From Bradyrhizobium sp. (GTDB taxonomy: Bacteria > Pseudomonadota > Alphaproteobacteria > Rhizobiales > Xanthobacteraceae), in the NCBI GenBank assembly GCA_028290305.1, contig JAQGKC010000210.1, forward strand, positions 1-18,193: a DNA stretch of 18,193 nucleotides, written 5' to 3'. Position numbers and translations under genes: made by a program. Under the pieces are notes generated by a model. The model had not been told where the DNA came from and ran no database searches. It saw only the letters and a list, made by a program, of their open reading frames with translations. Shown piece after piece: positions 6,931 to 14,999 of this stretch (positions are counted from its first letter, which is position 1; every line of letters starts with the position of its first letter).

Positions 6931-9795
6931 CTAGGATATTGTCGCTTGATCGAGAACCTGTTTGGCCGCGATGAGATTGTTGGTCCCGAAACCCTCGGTA
7001 AAACGGCTGTATACCGGCTGGAGGCAAGCGATAGCCTTGGCTGAGTGCCCCTGACGATGCAGCAGACGGGCCAGGCTCGTCGCAGCGCGCAGCTCCCAAG
7101 ACAACATCTCTTGCCGGCGCGCTCCGTCCAGCGCCTGCCGGAACAGGCTCTCCGCCGTTTCCGCGCCTGCAAACGTCCTCTGCAATAGCAGGAGCTCGCC
7201 TTTGAGGCGTAGCAATTCGGGCGTGAGCCAGCCCACCTCAGACTGTTCCATCCCTGCTTCGACGACCGCGAGTCCGTCGTCGATGCGCCCGGCTTGGGTC
7301 AGGGCCTCGGCCAGTTCAATCAGGCCGGTCAGGAACCGAAATGTGACGTTTGGTCCGGCGAGTTCGCTGAGTGCGACGTGCGGCGCTGACGCGCCTTCGT
7401 CGAGGTCGCCAGTTCTGATAGCGACAATGCGATGAAACACCGAGCCATACGCGTTCCAGAGCGGCAAAAAATGCCTTCTCGAATGATCAAGCAGCTCACG
7501 CGCATAATTCGCCGCCATGGGAAGGTCGCCTCTCCACAGCGCGATCGGACATGCCGCCAAGGCCAGGGCAGAACACAGCGACAAGGCGTGGCCGGTTGCC
7601 TGAGCCTCTTCAACGCTCATTTTAGCAGTGCGCGCCGCCTGATCCGACAATCCTTGCAGCCACAGCACGCGTGCAAGATACATTCGCGCCGATGCGCGCA
7701 AGTCGGTGTGGAAGCGAATGATATGCGAATCTGTTTGCGAGCGAATGCCGTCCGATCCGCGATCATCGGCCGCAAACTGGGTCAGAACCAGCTCGAGATG
7801 GCGACGTGCCGCGCTCTGGTCTCCAAGAAAATGCCTGGCCACTCCCATCATGCGCTCGCCGAACAACCGGTCCTTCGCCACCGATCCGGCCGCTGTTAGA
7901 GCATAGAACTTTTGCGCGAACGGCAGCGCAGCACGATATCGGCCGCTCGCGTTGTGGTAGGAGTAGAGACCCCGGAGTGCGCGCAGCTGGTACTCGGTTT
8001 GGCCAAGGCTCTCCGCAATGTCGAGTGTCTTCGTGAAGGCCGTTCCAAGCTCGGAAGCCTCGGATGTCGCTGCTCCCAGCGCGGAGTGCAGCCTCATTTC
8101 CAGGTCTGCGTTCCGTACTCCCTCGGCTCCGAGACAGCCGAGCGCCTGCTGAACGCGTCTGCGGCATTCCTCAAGCAGCGATAGACGCATCCAGAGGGGG
8201 GCTGCGGCAGCGGCCAGCGCTCCTGCTATCGATCCATCACCGCCTGCCGAAAACGCCCAGTCGAGCGCAGCGCGCAAATTGTCGATCTCGCAGGCGTAGT
8301 CGGCCAGCCAGTCGTCCGCATGTCGCGCCAACGATTCATCTTCGGCGCGTTCAAAAAGGCCGCGATAATATTCGGCGTGCAGGCGCGCAAAATGCTGGCG
8401 CTCGCCGCTTTCGTCGAGCCTCTCGATCGTGTAGGCGCGGGTCGTTTCGAGCAGCCGAAAACGCGGTTTGGTGCCGCTGATATCCGCGACGACCAACGAG
8501 TTTGCCACCAGATCGGCCAGACGGTCGATCGTCTCGAAACCTATCGTTGCCGCGTCCATCGCGACGGCTGCCGCAGCCTCGACAGTGAAGCCGCCAGAAA
8601 ATATGCCCAGAGCCCTGAAGAAAACTTGCTCACCCTCGCTCAGCAGACTGTAGCTCCAATCGGTGACAGCCCGCATCGTTCGGTGGCGCGGGATCCGTCC
8701 ACGACGGCGGGATCCCAAAAGCGGCAAGCTGTCGTTCAGGCTTGCGGCAAGACCTTCCAGTCCAAGCACTTCGACGCCGGGTGCGGCGAATTCGATCGCC
8801 AGTGGCAAGCCGTCCAGCCCACGGCAAATTTTGATTACCAGTGGGGCGTTCTCGTCGCTCAATGCGAAGTCTTCGACGATCGCGGTTACGCGCTCGACGA
8901 ACAGTTGCACGGCCGGAAAGGCCGCCGCCTCGGCGGCGGACAGCTTGGAGGAGGCCAGGGGGCTCGCGAGCGGCGCCAAGCGGTACTCGTTTTCGCCCGC
9001 TACCCGGAGCGGCTCCCTGCTTGTCGCCAAAATATCGACGTCCTTCGTTCCGCTGAGAAGCGCCATCGCCAGAGCGGCGATCTCGTCGATGACATGCTCG
9101 CAGTTGTCGAGGAGGAGGAGCATTCGGCTGTCTCTGACAGCAGCGACCAAGTCGTGAATCGGATCTTCGGCGCGAATTTGAAGCCTGAGCACGGTCGCAA
9201 CCGCGCTCGGCACCAGACGCGAATCACCGAGCGATGCCAGGTCGATCAGCCAGACGCCATGTTCGTATTCGGCGGCTATTCGTTCGGCCACGGCGAGGGC
9301 TGCCGTCGTCTTGCCGATTCCTCCAGGTCCGACGATTGTCACGAGGCGCTCGCGCGACAGTCGCGAGATGAGCGCTTCCACGGCCTCTGCGCGGCCGATC
9401 ATCCGCGTCACGGCGAACGGCAGGTTGTGCACCGGTGCTGCTGAGACGGTCTCGGTCGACAAAGCCGGCGATGGCTCGTCGATGCGCACGGGCGCAACGA
9501 AATTATAGCCCCGTCCAACCACGGTGACGACGTAACGATTACCGCCCTGGCCGTCGCCGAGGGCGCGGCGCAAGGCGCTGACCTGAATTTTCAGGTTAGC
9601 CTCTTCGACGAATGTTTGCGGCCAGGCGCGAGCCGTCAGATCTTCCTTGCCGACAACCTCTCCGGCACGCTCAACCAGAGCGGCGAGAATGTCGAAGGCG
9701 CGGCTGCCAAGCCGCACCGGCTTGTCGCCCTCCAGCAGCAGCCGCTGTTCTGAAAGCAGCCGGAACGGGCCAAACGAGATCGCGCGTCCGTTCAT
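6931..9795 (-). CDS. R3: winged-helix / STAND ATPase / TPR regulator
   Basis: A 954-residue member of the same family on the opposite strand. The winged helix occupies about residues 6-104 (FGPFRLL, NLKIQVSALRRAL, NRYVVTVVGRGYNFV); its recognition helix differs from the SLRVH form of R1, R2 and R4. The ATPase carries Walker A GPGGIGKTT (156-164), Walker B LLLLDNCEH (226-234), LATSRE (256-261), GLPLAIE (329-335) and RLLETTRAYTIERL (447-460). The long helical tail is Ala-rich and TPR-like (for example SLLEECRRRVQQALG). It converges on R2 with only 69 bp between stops and diverges from R4 across 609 bp. The ATG at 9795 lies 7 residues before FGPF, as expected; its ribosome site is poor. Likely a transcription factor with a distinct DNA target and signal. 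Confidence 0.9.
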   Translation of the reverse strand: MNGRAISFGPFRLLSEQRLLLEGDKPVRLGSRAFDILAALVERAGEVVGKEDLTARAWPQTFVEEANLKIQVSALRRALGDGQGGNRYVVTVVGRGYNFVAPVRIDEPSPALSTETVSAAPVHNLPFAVTRMIGRAEAVEALISRLSRERLVTIVGPGGIGKTTAALAVAERIAAEYEHGVWLIDLASLGDSRLVPSAVATVLRLQIRAEDPIHDLVAAVRDSRMLLLLDNCEHVIDEIAALAMALLSGTKDVDILATSREPLRVAGENEYRLAPLASPLASSKLSAAEAAAFPAVQLFVERVTAIVEDFALSDENAPLVIKICRGLDGLPLAIEFAAPGVEVLGLEGLAASLNDSLPLLGSRRRGRIPRHRTMRAVTDWSYSLLSEGEQVFFRALGIFSGGFTVEAAAAVAMDAATIGFETIDRLADLVANSLVVADISGTKPRFRLLETTRAYTIERLDESGERQHFARLHAEYYRGLFERAEDESLARHADDWLADYACEIDNLRAALDWAFSAGGDGSIAGALAAAAAPLWMRLSLLEECRRRVQQALGCLGAEGVRNADLEMRLHSALGAATSEASELGTAFTKTLDIAESLGQTEYQLRALRGLYSYHNASGRYRAALPFAQKFYALTAAGSVAKDRLFGERMMGVARHFLGDQSAARRHLELVLTQFAADDRGSDGIRSQTDSHIIRFHTDLRASARMYLARVLWLQGLSDQAARTAKMSVEEAQATGHALSLCSALALAACPIALWRGDLPMAANYARELLDHSRRHFLPLWNAYGSVFHRIVAIRTGDLDEGASAPHVALSELAGPNVTFRFLTGLIELAEALTQAGRIDDGLAVVEAGMEQSEVGWLTPELLRLKGELLLLQRTFAGAETAESLFRQALDGARRQEMLSWELRAATSLARLLHRQGHSAKAIACLQPVYSRFTEGFGTNNLIAAKQVLDQATIS

Positions 9796-10193
9796 CGAAG
9801 GAAGCCCCCGGAAGGAACAAGCCGCTTTTACCCAATTTTACTTGACAAAGGCAGCCTCAGCTTTGCAAGCGGACATTTGGAGAGTGGCATCGACCAGCGC
9901 TCGCGGTCATTGCAGTGATACCCAAACCGACCGCAGTACGGCCTGTTTGCGCCGCTTAGTCGCTGTGGCGGCCAAGGATTTGCCGTGTTCGAGAGCCTTG
10001 GCGTGGACCGGCGCACTGCGGGCGGGCATCGCCGACGCAGTGCCGGACCCTTCCGCTCGGAAGCTCCAGCCCGACCTTGGCGCGAACTCATCAACTGGTC
10101 GAACACCTGCACGGTGGCGGCTTGTCACCGGCGACGCTATGCCAATTTACCGCGTCAAATCGACATTTCACTGGCGCGGGCCGAACTGTTGTG

Positions 10194-10226
10194 TGAGCAT
10201 ATGCCTAATCGATGAGCAAATGCTCA
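10194..10226 (-). promoter_or_regulatory. paired palindromic operator-like element, copy B
   Basis: The strong site TGAGCAAATGCTCA (10213-10226) is a perfect 6+6 dyad around AA. The weaker TGAGCATATGCCTA (10194-10207) starts 19 bp before it, the same spacing as at 309/328. GAACTGTT at 10183-10190 is the reverse complement of the AACAGTTC that follows copy A. Read on the minus strand, 10225-10194 aligns without gaps to 310-341 at 23 of 32 positions, with the matches concentrated in the two sites. The orientation therefore points toward R3, although R4 is nearer (start 179 bp away). Confidence 0.55.
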
Positions 10227-10250
10227 CTCCGACCGTCTGGGAAAATCCGT

Positions 10251-10290
10251 TTGGTTCTATGAGAATTCTGGCCGTTGGTTCTAAGAGAAC
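10251..10290 (+). repeat. tandem repeat with dyad symmetry upstream of R4
   Basis: TTGGTTCTATGAGAA (10251-10265) recurs as TTGGTTCTAAGAGAA (10275-10289) with one mismatch and a 24-bp period. The second copy forms a perfect dyad GTTCT-AAG-AGAAC (10278-10290); the first forms GTTCT-ATG-AGAAT (10254-10266) with one mismatch. It sits 115 bp before the R4 start and could be an operator pair for a second regulator. Confidence 0.45.
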
Positions 10291-10404
10291 TGCGCGCTCC
10301 GCCTATGCCGCCGGGAGCCGATCGCGCAAGAGCCAAAAGAAGCCAGATAAGCGCTCCCTTTCTGAGTGAGCATCGCGGAATGCGGGAAATCCGTAAGGAA
10401 AACC

Positions 10405-12822
10405 ATGGCTGGCGATCGTGTTCACAGAGACTGGAAGTTTGGCCCTTTTGAGCTTTCGGTCAGCGAGAGGGTCCTTCGGCGCGATGGTGAAGAACTTCCC
10501 CTTGGCGGCAGGGCGCTCGACATCCTGATCTATCTTGCCGCCCGCCCGGGTGAGGTCATCGCGAAGCAGGAGCTCATCGATCACGTCTGGCCCGACGTAA
10601 CCGTCGAGGAGGGGAGCCTCCGGGTCCACGTGGCTGCGATCCGCAAGGCGCTTGGTGACGGCCAATTTGGCAACCGCTACATCGTAAACATCAAGGGACG
10701 GGGCTACTCGTTTGTCGGCACCGTCCCTCTCGCAGGCAATACGGAAAGCAGGAATGACAAGTTCCGGCAGCAGGGCAGGCTTCCGCTGCGACCGCTCAAC
10801 ATGATTGGGCGCGAAACGGTGATCACCGAGGTTAGCGACAAGCTTCGAGATGGGCGGTTCGTAACACTCCTTGGCCCAGGCGGTATTGGCAAGACGACCA
10901 TTGCCTCGGCTGTTGGCCGCGCCGTTGCAGAGGAGTTTGACGGCAATGTCTATTTTGCTGATCTGGAAAGCCTTACCGATCCGCGACATGTCGCGGGTGC
11001 TGTCGCGACATCCCTGGGACTTGCACTCAAATCGAAGTATCCCGGACTGGAGCTGGTCGACCTCGTTCGTTCGCGAAGGCTTCTTATTATTCTCGATAGT
11101 TGTGAGCACGTGATCGAGACGGTCGCGTTGCTTGCCGAGCAACTCTACCAGGAAACGGAGCAGGTCTATCTTCTGACCACCAGTCGCGAATTGCTGAAGG
11201 TGGAGGGCGAGCATTGTTGTCGGGTTTGTCCCCTTGATTTTCCACCAGACGGCTCAGAGCAAACTGCAAATGCCGTGCTTCGATATCCGGCAGTGCAGTT
11301 GTTTGAACGGCGCGTGGCGGCAAGAGCGGGAAGCATCGTCCTCACCGACGAGGAGGCGCCGTTTGTCGCTGAAATGTGCCGAAAGCTGGATGGTATACCG
11401 TTGGCGATTGAGTTGGCAGCGGGTCAGGTGGCCGCACTCGGTCTCAAGAACACGGTTTCCTGCCTGGTGTCCCGGCTGGAATTGCCGAGACTAAGTCAGC
11501 GGACGGCCGTTCCCAGACACCGGACCCTGAAGGCGACATTGGATTGGAGCTACAATCTACTGTCTGACGGAGAGAGGATTGTTCTTCGACGCATCGCTCC
11601 TTTCGTCGGCCAGTTCACCCTTGAGGGCGCGCGGTACGTCGCCGGCGAACTCGGTGCGGGCACCGGAGAAATCGTTGACGCGATCGCCGGGCTGGTCGAG
11701 AAATCATTGATAGCAACCCGGATCGATGAAGTGCAGGCGCAATATCGGTTGTTAGACACGACTCGGGCGTACGCGCTTGAAAAACTGGAGGGGCATGGCG
11801 AGTTCGACGCAACCTCTTTGCGGCATGCGGAGTATGTCATCCAACAGCTCGAATCGCAAAAGCAGACGCTATCGGCTCTGCCAAGGGCTGAAAGAGTTGC
11901 GGCGTATTCCTGGCAACTCAGCAATGTTCGGTCGGCGCTGGAATGGAGCTTTGGATCGCACGCCAACGACGAGATCGCGACAAGTCTTGCGGCCGCTTCA
12001 ACGCAGCTATTTACGGAGCTGGCGCTATTGATCGAATGGCAGGCCTGGGCAGAGCAGGCGATAGCCCGGCTGGGTGATCAGGATAAAAACTCCCGCCAGG
12101 ACCTTGCCCACGAGTTCATGATTCTGAGCGGATTGTTCCTGTATTCGAGTTGGACAACCGACATTCACCGCGCGCTCGATGTTGCCGCGCGAAGCCAAAA
12201 AGTGGCTTTGAAAACGCAAGATCCCTACGACATGGCGCTCGCTGAATCGATGCAGGGCGCCGCCAATCATTTGGCGGGAAATCATGTCGTTGCACAGAGG
12301 CATTTCGAAGCCGGGCTGCGCCATTCGGCATCCGGCTCGCCCTTGCGCGCCAGACACCATTTGTTTCATCCCACCACCCTCTTGCTTGCCGGCATGGCGC
12401 GCTCTCTGTTGTACAGGGGGTTGCTCGATCAATCACGGGACTACGCAAGGCTCGCGGTAGAGGAAGGAGAGAAATCCGGCCATCTAGCGACTTTGTGCCG
12501 ATCCCTGATTCTGATCCTCCCTGTCTATCTGGCGCTGGATGACTGGCAGATGTCAGAGCAGTACATCGCTCGATTGACCGACCTCTCCGCAGCTCACTCC
12601 CTGAAGTCGTTCCATGCGATGGCAACTGGGTTCCGAGGCCGGTGGTTTCTCCTTCAAAGCAACATTCGCGACGGCGTTCCTTTGCTGAAGAGAGCGTCGG
12701 AAGAGCTTGACGCTTATCGTCATGAAATGCTCAATATGGATTTTGTCAGCGATCTCGGCGTGGGTCTTGCTGCTTCTGGCCAGCACGAGGAGGCGTTGAC
12801 GCCTGGTGGTGAATGCCCTTGA
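10405..12822 (+). CDS. R4: winged-helix / STAND ATPase / TPR regulator, frameshifted
   Basis: The 5' part (805 residues) of the fourth paralog. The winged helix is at about residues 10-108 (FGPFELS, VTVEEGSLRVHVAAIRKAL, NRYIVNIKGRGYSFV). The ATPase has Walker A GPGGIGKTT (157-165), Walker B LIILDSCEH (227-235), GIPLAIE (330-336) and RLLDTTRAYALEKL (448-461). The helical tail follows but lacks about 40 residues present in R1-R3 near position 12105. At 12802 the frame is lost and the protein would end after EALTPGGECP, about 110 residues short. The next frame continues the homology, so this is either a decayed gene or a sequencing error. The ATG at 10405 is preferred over 10366 because TAAGGAAA lies just upstream and the paralogs begin at the same distance from FGPFEL. 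The ATPase and DNA-binding motifs are intact, so even the short form might bind DNA. Confidence 0.8.
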   Translation: MAGDRVHRDWKFGPFELSVSERVLRRDGEELPLGGRALDILIYLAARPGEVIAKQELIDHVWPDVTVEEGSLRVHVAAIRKALGDGQFGNRYIVNIKGRGYSFVGTVPLAGNTESRNDKFRQQGRLPLRPLNMIGRETVITEVSDKLRDGRFVTLLGPGGIGKTTIASAVGRAVAEEFDGNVYFADLESLTDPRHVAGAVATSLGLALKSKYPGLELVDLVRSRRLLIILDSCEHVIETVALLAEQLYQETEQVYLLTTSRELLKVEGEHCCRVCPLDFPPDGSEQTANAVLRYPAVQLFERRVAARAGSIVLTDEEAPFVAEMCRKLDGIPLAIELAAGQVAALGLKNTVSCLVSRLELPRLSQRTAVPRHRTLKATLDWSYNLLSDGERIVLRRIAPFVGQFTLEGARYVAGELGAGTGEIVDAIAGLVEKSLIATRIDEVQAQYRLLDTTRAYALEKLEGHGEFDATSLRHAEYVIQQLESQKQTLSALPRAERVAAYSWQLSNVRSALEWSFGSHANDEIATSLAAASTQLFTELALLIEWQAWAEQAIARLGDQDKNSRQDLAHEFMILSGLFLYSSWTTDIHRALDVAARSQKVALKTQDPYDMALAESMQGAANHLAGNHVVAQRHFEAGLRHSASGSPLRARHHLFHPTTLLLAGMARSLLYRGLLDQSRDYARLAVEEGEKSGHLATLCRSLILILPVYLALDDWQMSEQYIARLTDLSAAHSLKSFHAMATGFRGRWFLLQSNIRDGVPLLKRASEELDAYRHEMLNMDFVSDLGVGLAASGQHEEALTPGGECP

Positions 12823-13159
12823 TGTCCAGAAGCGCGGGGGAAAATTCCTGTTCGTGCCCGCGTTGATGAGGGTGAAAGGCCTCATCCTGGCGTCCAGGTC
12901 GGCCGAGAACCATCCCGAAGCAGAAAGAAGCCTGCTGTCGGCAATCAACTGGGCAAAACGCCAGTCCGCCACCCTGTTTGAATTGATGGCTGCGACGGAC
13001 CTCGCCGAGCTATTGCAAAAGCAGGAGCGCATGTCAGAAGCCTACAAACATCTCAGCGCGGCTCTTGACCGAATGCCGGCCGGAGCTGTATCCCCCGCTC
13101 ACAAGCGTGCCCTGCAAATCCTCGATCGGGTCCCGTCCGGTGCCGAGGCCGTTGGTTAA
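12803..13159 (+). pseudogene. R4 C-terminal fragment (out of frame)
   Basis: About 118 codons continue R4 in the +1 frame. Skipping one base at 12802 turns EALTPGGECP into EALT-LVVNALD and restores a tail that ends much like R2: a helical pair (LMAATDLAELLQKQERMSEAYKHLSAALDRM, shown here in words as Leu/Ala-rich helices around 12984-13075) and RALQILD near the stop, comparable to VLARRILEQ in R2. GTG codons at 12806 and 12809 could start a short protein, but no ribosome site supports this. Best read as the severed 3' end of R4, which restored would be about 917 residues. Confidence 0.75.
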
Positions 13160-13286
13160 AGCGAACACCTTCGAGCACGGGCGCTGTCTGCGCTGTCCGA
13201 TTCAAGTCCTCGCATTCCGATACAAGCCCATGTCTGAAGTTGGGTGCATGTTGTGGCATGATTGGTCACGGCAGGATTTGAATGCA

Positions 13287-14999
13287 ATGGGCAAGCTGGT
13301 TGCGGATATCATTGTTGAAACCCTGCAGAGTGCGGGCGTCAAGCATTGTTACGGCGTGGTAGGCGACACGCTCAATCTGATCGCCCGCTCACTCGAAAAG
13401 AGCGAAATCGAGTGGGTGTCTGTGAGACACGAAGAAGCGGGAGCGTTCGCCGCGCAGGCGGAGGCGCAGGTGGCGGACCGCCTGACAGCAGTTGCAGGCA
13501 GCTGCGGCCCCGGAAGCCTGCATTTCATCAACGGGATATTCGAGGCCAATCGCAACCGCGCGCCCGTCATCCTGATCGCAAGTCAAATCATTCGCGACGA
13601 ATTGGGCTTCGATTTCATCCAGGAGGTCGACTTCAAGCAGGTCTACAGGGACTGCAGCGTCTTCTGCGACATGATCCATACGCCGGAACAGGCACGCCGG
13701 AAGACGGTGATCGCCTGTCAAACGGCCCTGGCGAAACGTGGTGTTGCCGTTCTGATCGTGCCGGCGGATATCTCCGCCTCAGTCGTGGATGATAGCATCC
13801 CCTACGCAGTGCATGTCGCCAAGCCGGTCACGCGGCCGAACGACGCCGATCTCGCCGAAATCGCAGAAATTCTCAACAAAAGCGAAAATGTCGTGCTGTA
13901 TGGCGGATCGGGCTGCCAGGGGGCGCATCAGGAGGTCCTCGCGGTTGCCAACCAGCTGAAGGCGCCAATCGCGCATACGTCGCGGGCAAAGGACTTCCTC
14001 GAATGTGATAATCCATACAACGTCGGAATGACCGGGATGCTTGGCAACGAGGCCGGCTACCACGCCGTGTTGGATTGCGATACGTTGTTGATGCTGGGCG
14101 CAGACTTTGCCTGGCGGCAATTTTACCCCGACAAGGCAAAGATCGTACAGGTCGATATCGACCCGACCCATCTGGGGCGACGTCATCCGATCGCGAAGGG
14201 CGTTGTCGGCGATGTGAAGACGACGCTGGAGGCATTGCTACCGAATCTGGTTGAGCGCAGTGATGCCTCGTTCCGAAGCACCTATGTGAAGCGCTACGCG
14301 AAATATCGCGAGTCGGAACGGGCCAAAATCGCCGCCGGTCAGGACGGCAGCATTCCCGGATCCTATCTGACGCACGTGATCAGCCGCCACGCGGCAAAAG
14401 ATGCGTTGTTCACGGCTGACGACGGTACCCCGGCGGCCTGGGCCTATCGCCATATCGAGGCGAACGGTCAGCGCCGCATTTTCGCAAGCCTGCTTCATGG
14501 AACGATGGCCAACGGCATGTCGTCAGCCATCGGACTCCAGAAGGCAGAACCCGGCCGGCAAGTCGTGTGCATGGCAGGCGACGGTGGAATTTCCATGCTG
14601 TTCGGAGACCTGATGACGGTCGTCCAACAGGAGCTGCCAATCAAGATTGCCGTCTATGACAACGGCAAGCTTGGCTTTGTGGAGATTGAGCAAAAGGCCG
14701 AGGGGATGCTCGATACCTTCACGAAGTTGAAGAACCCGAACTTTGCTGGAGTTGCGCGCGCGTTAGGTCTCTGGGGCGAGACAGTTTCTAGCGCGGACCA
14801 GCTGGAGACCGCAGTCGAGGGCTGGCTGGCGCAACGAGGGCCCGCACTTCTGCACGTGCACGTCAACCCGATGCAGCTCGTCATGCCGCCATTCATGCAG
14901 GTAGAGCCAGCAATCGGGATGGCGCTTTATTCGACTCGCGCCATCCTCCACGGTCGTGGTGGGGACGTCTGGGAAATGGTGAAGGAGAATTTCCTCTAA
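13287..14999 (+). CDS. poxB: thiamine-diphosphate pyruvate dehydrogenase (quinone) / pyruvate oxidase, PoxB type
   Basis: A 570-residue thiamine-diphosphate enzyme, close to the 572 residues of E. coli PoxB, which oxidises pyruvate to acetate and CO2 and passes electrons to membrane quinone. The N-terminal domain has the catalytic Glu (RHEEAGAFAA, E50) and SCGPGSLHFINGIFEANRN; the central FAD-type domain has YGGSGCQGAHQEV and DNPYNVGMTGMLG; the C-terminal domain has the cofactor motif GDGG (431-434) followed by YDNGKLGF, where the metal-ligand Asn (459) is kept but the preceding Asn is Asp. The end (YSTRAILHGRGGDVWEMVKENF) resembles the membrane-binding C-terminus of PoxB. The ATG at 13287 matches the family N-terminus; in-frame codons up to 13065 overlap R4 and are unlikely to be used. 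A 127-bp gap follows R4. Substrate is inferred; related enzymes may differ. Confidence 0.9.
   Translation: MGKLVADIIVETLQSAGVKHCYGVVGDTLNLIARSLEKSEIEWVSVRHEEAGAFAAQAEAQVADRLTAVAGSCGPGSLHFINGIFEANRNRAPVILIASQIIRDELGFDFIQEVDFKQVYRDCSVFCDMIHTPEQARRKTVIACQTALAKRGVAVLIVPADISASVVDDSIPYAVHVAKPVTRPNDADLAEIAEILNKSENVVLYGGSGCQGAHQEVLAVANQLKAPIAHTSRAKDFLECDNPYNVGMTGMLGNEAGYHAVLDCDTLLMLGADFAWRQFYPDKAKIVQVDIDPTHLGRRHPIAKGVVGDVKTTLEALLPNLVERSDASFRSTYVKRYAKYRESERAKIAAGQDGSIPGSYLTHVISRHAAKDALFTADDGTPAAWAYRHIEANGQRRIFASLLHGTMANGMSSAIGLQKAEPGRQVVCMAGDGGISMLFGDLMTVVQQELPIKIAVYDNGKLGFVEIEQKAEGMLDTFTKLKNPNFAGVARALGLWGETVSSADQLETAVEGWLAQRGPALLHVHVNPMQLVMPPFMQVEPAIGMALYSTRAILHGRGGDVWEMVKENFL

Larger units (their letters stand above)
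9796..10404. promoter_or_regulatory. 609-bp divergent control region between R3 and R4
   Basis: The region separates the divergent R3 and R4 starts. It contains the second copy of the paired palindromes (10194-10226) and an unrelated repeat pair (10251-10290) closer to R4. The R3-proximal part is AT-richer around 9830-9850. Small frames exist on both strands (for example minus 9907-10128, 73 residues from a GTG) but none has a recognisable domain or a good ribosome site, so none is called as a gene. The length is unusual for this compact locus and leaves room for a small RNA or a lost gene. Confidence 0.5.

Noticed and set aside
8320..9444. Plus-strand open frame of 374 codons opposite R3
   Set aside because: It is antisense to the R3 winged-helix/ATPase region, where all motifs are intact; its composition (Arg/Gln/Cys-rich, no domain) is that of a mirror frame in GC-rich DNA.
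10254..10290. LexA-type box of Alphaproteobacteria (GTTC-N7-GTTC)
   Set aside because: The GTTC half-sites here are in inverted, not direct, arrangement at that spacing, so they do not fit the alphaproteobacterial SOS box.
9647..10369. Plus-strand frame of 240 codons covering the R3 5' end and the R3-R4 gap
   Set aside because: The first part is antisense to R3, the rest is low-complexity Ser/Arg/Ala without a domain, and it runs through the palindromes and repeats.
1014..13159. Array as a STAND-based anti-phage (Avs-like) system
   Set aside because: All four have DNA-binding winged helices and no nuclease, protease or TIR effector, and no other defence gene is nearby, so a transcriptional role is more likely.
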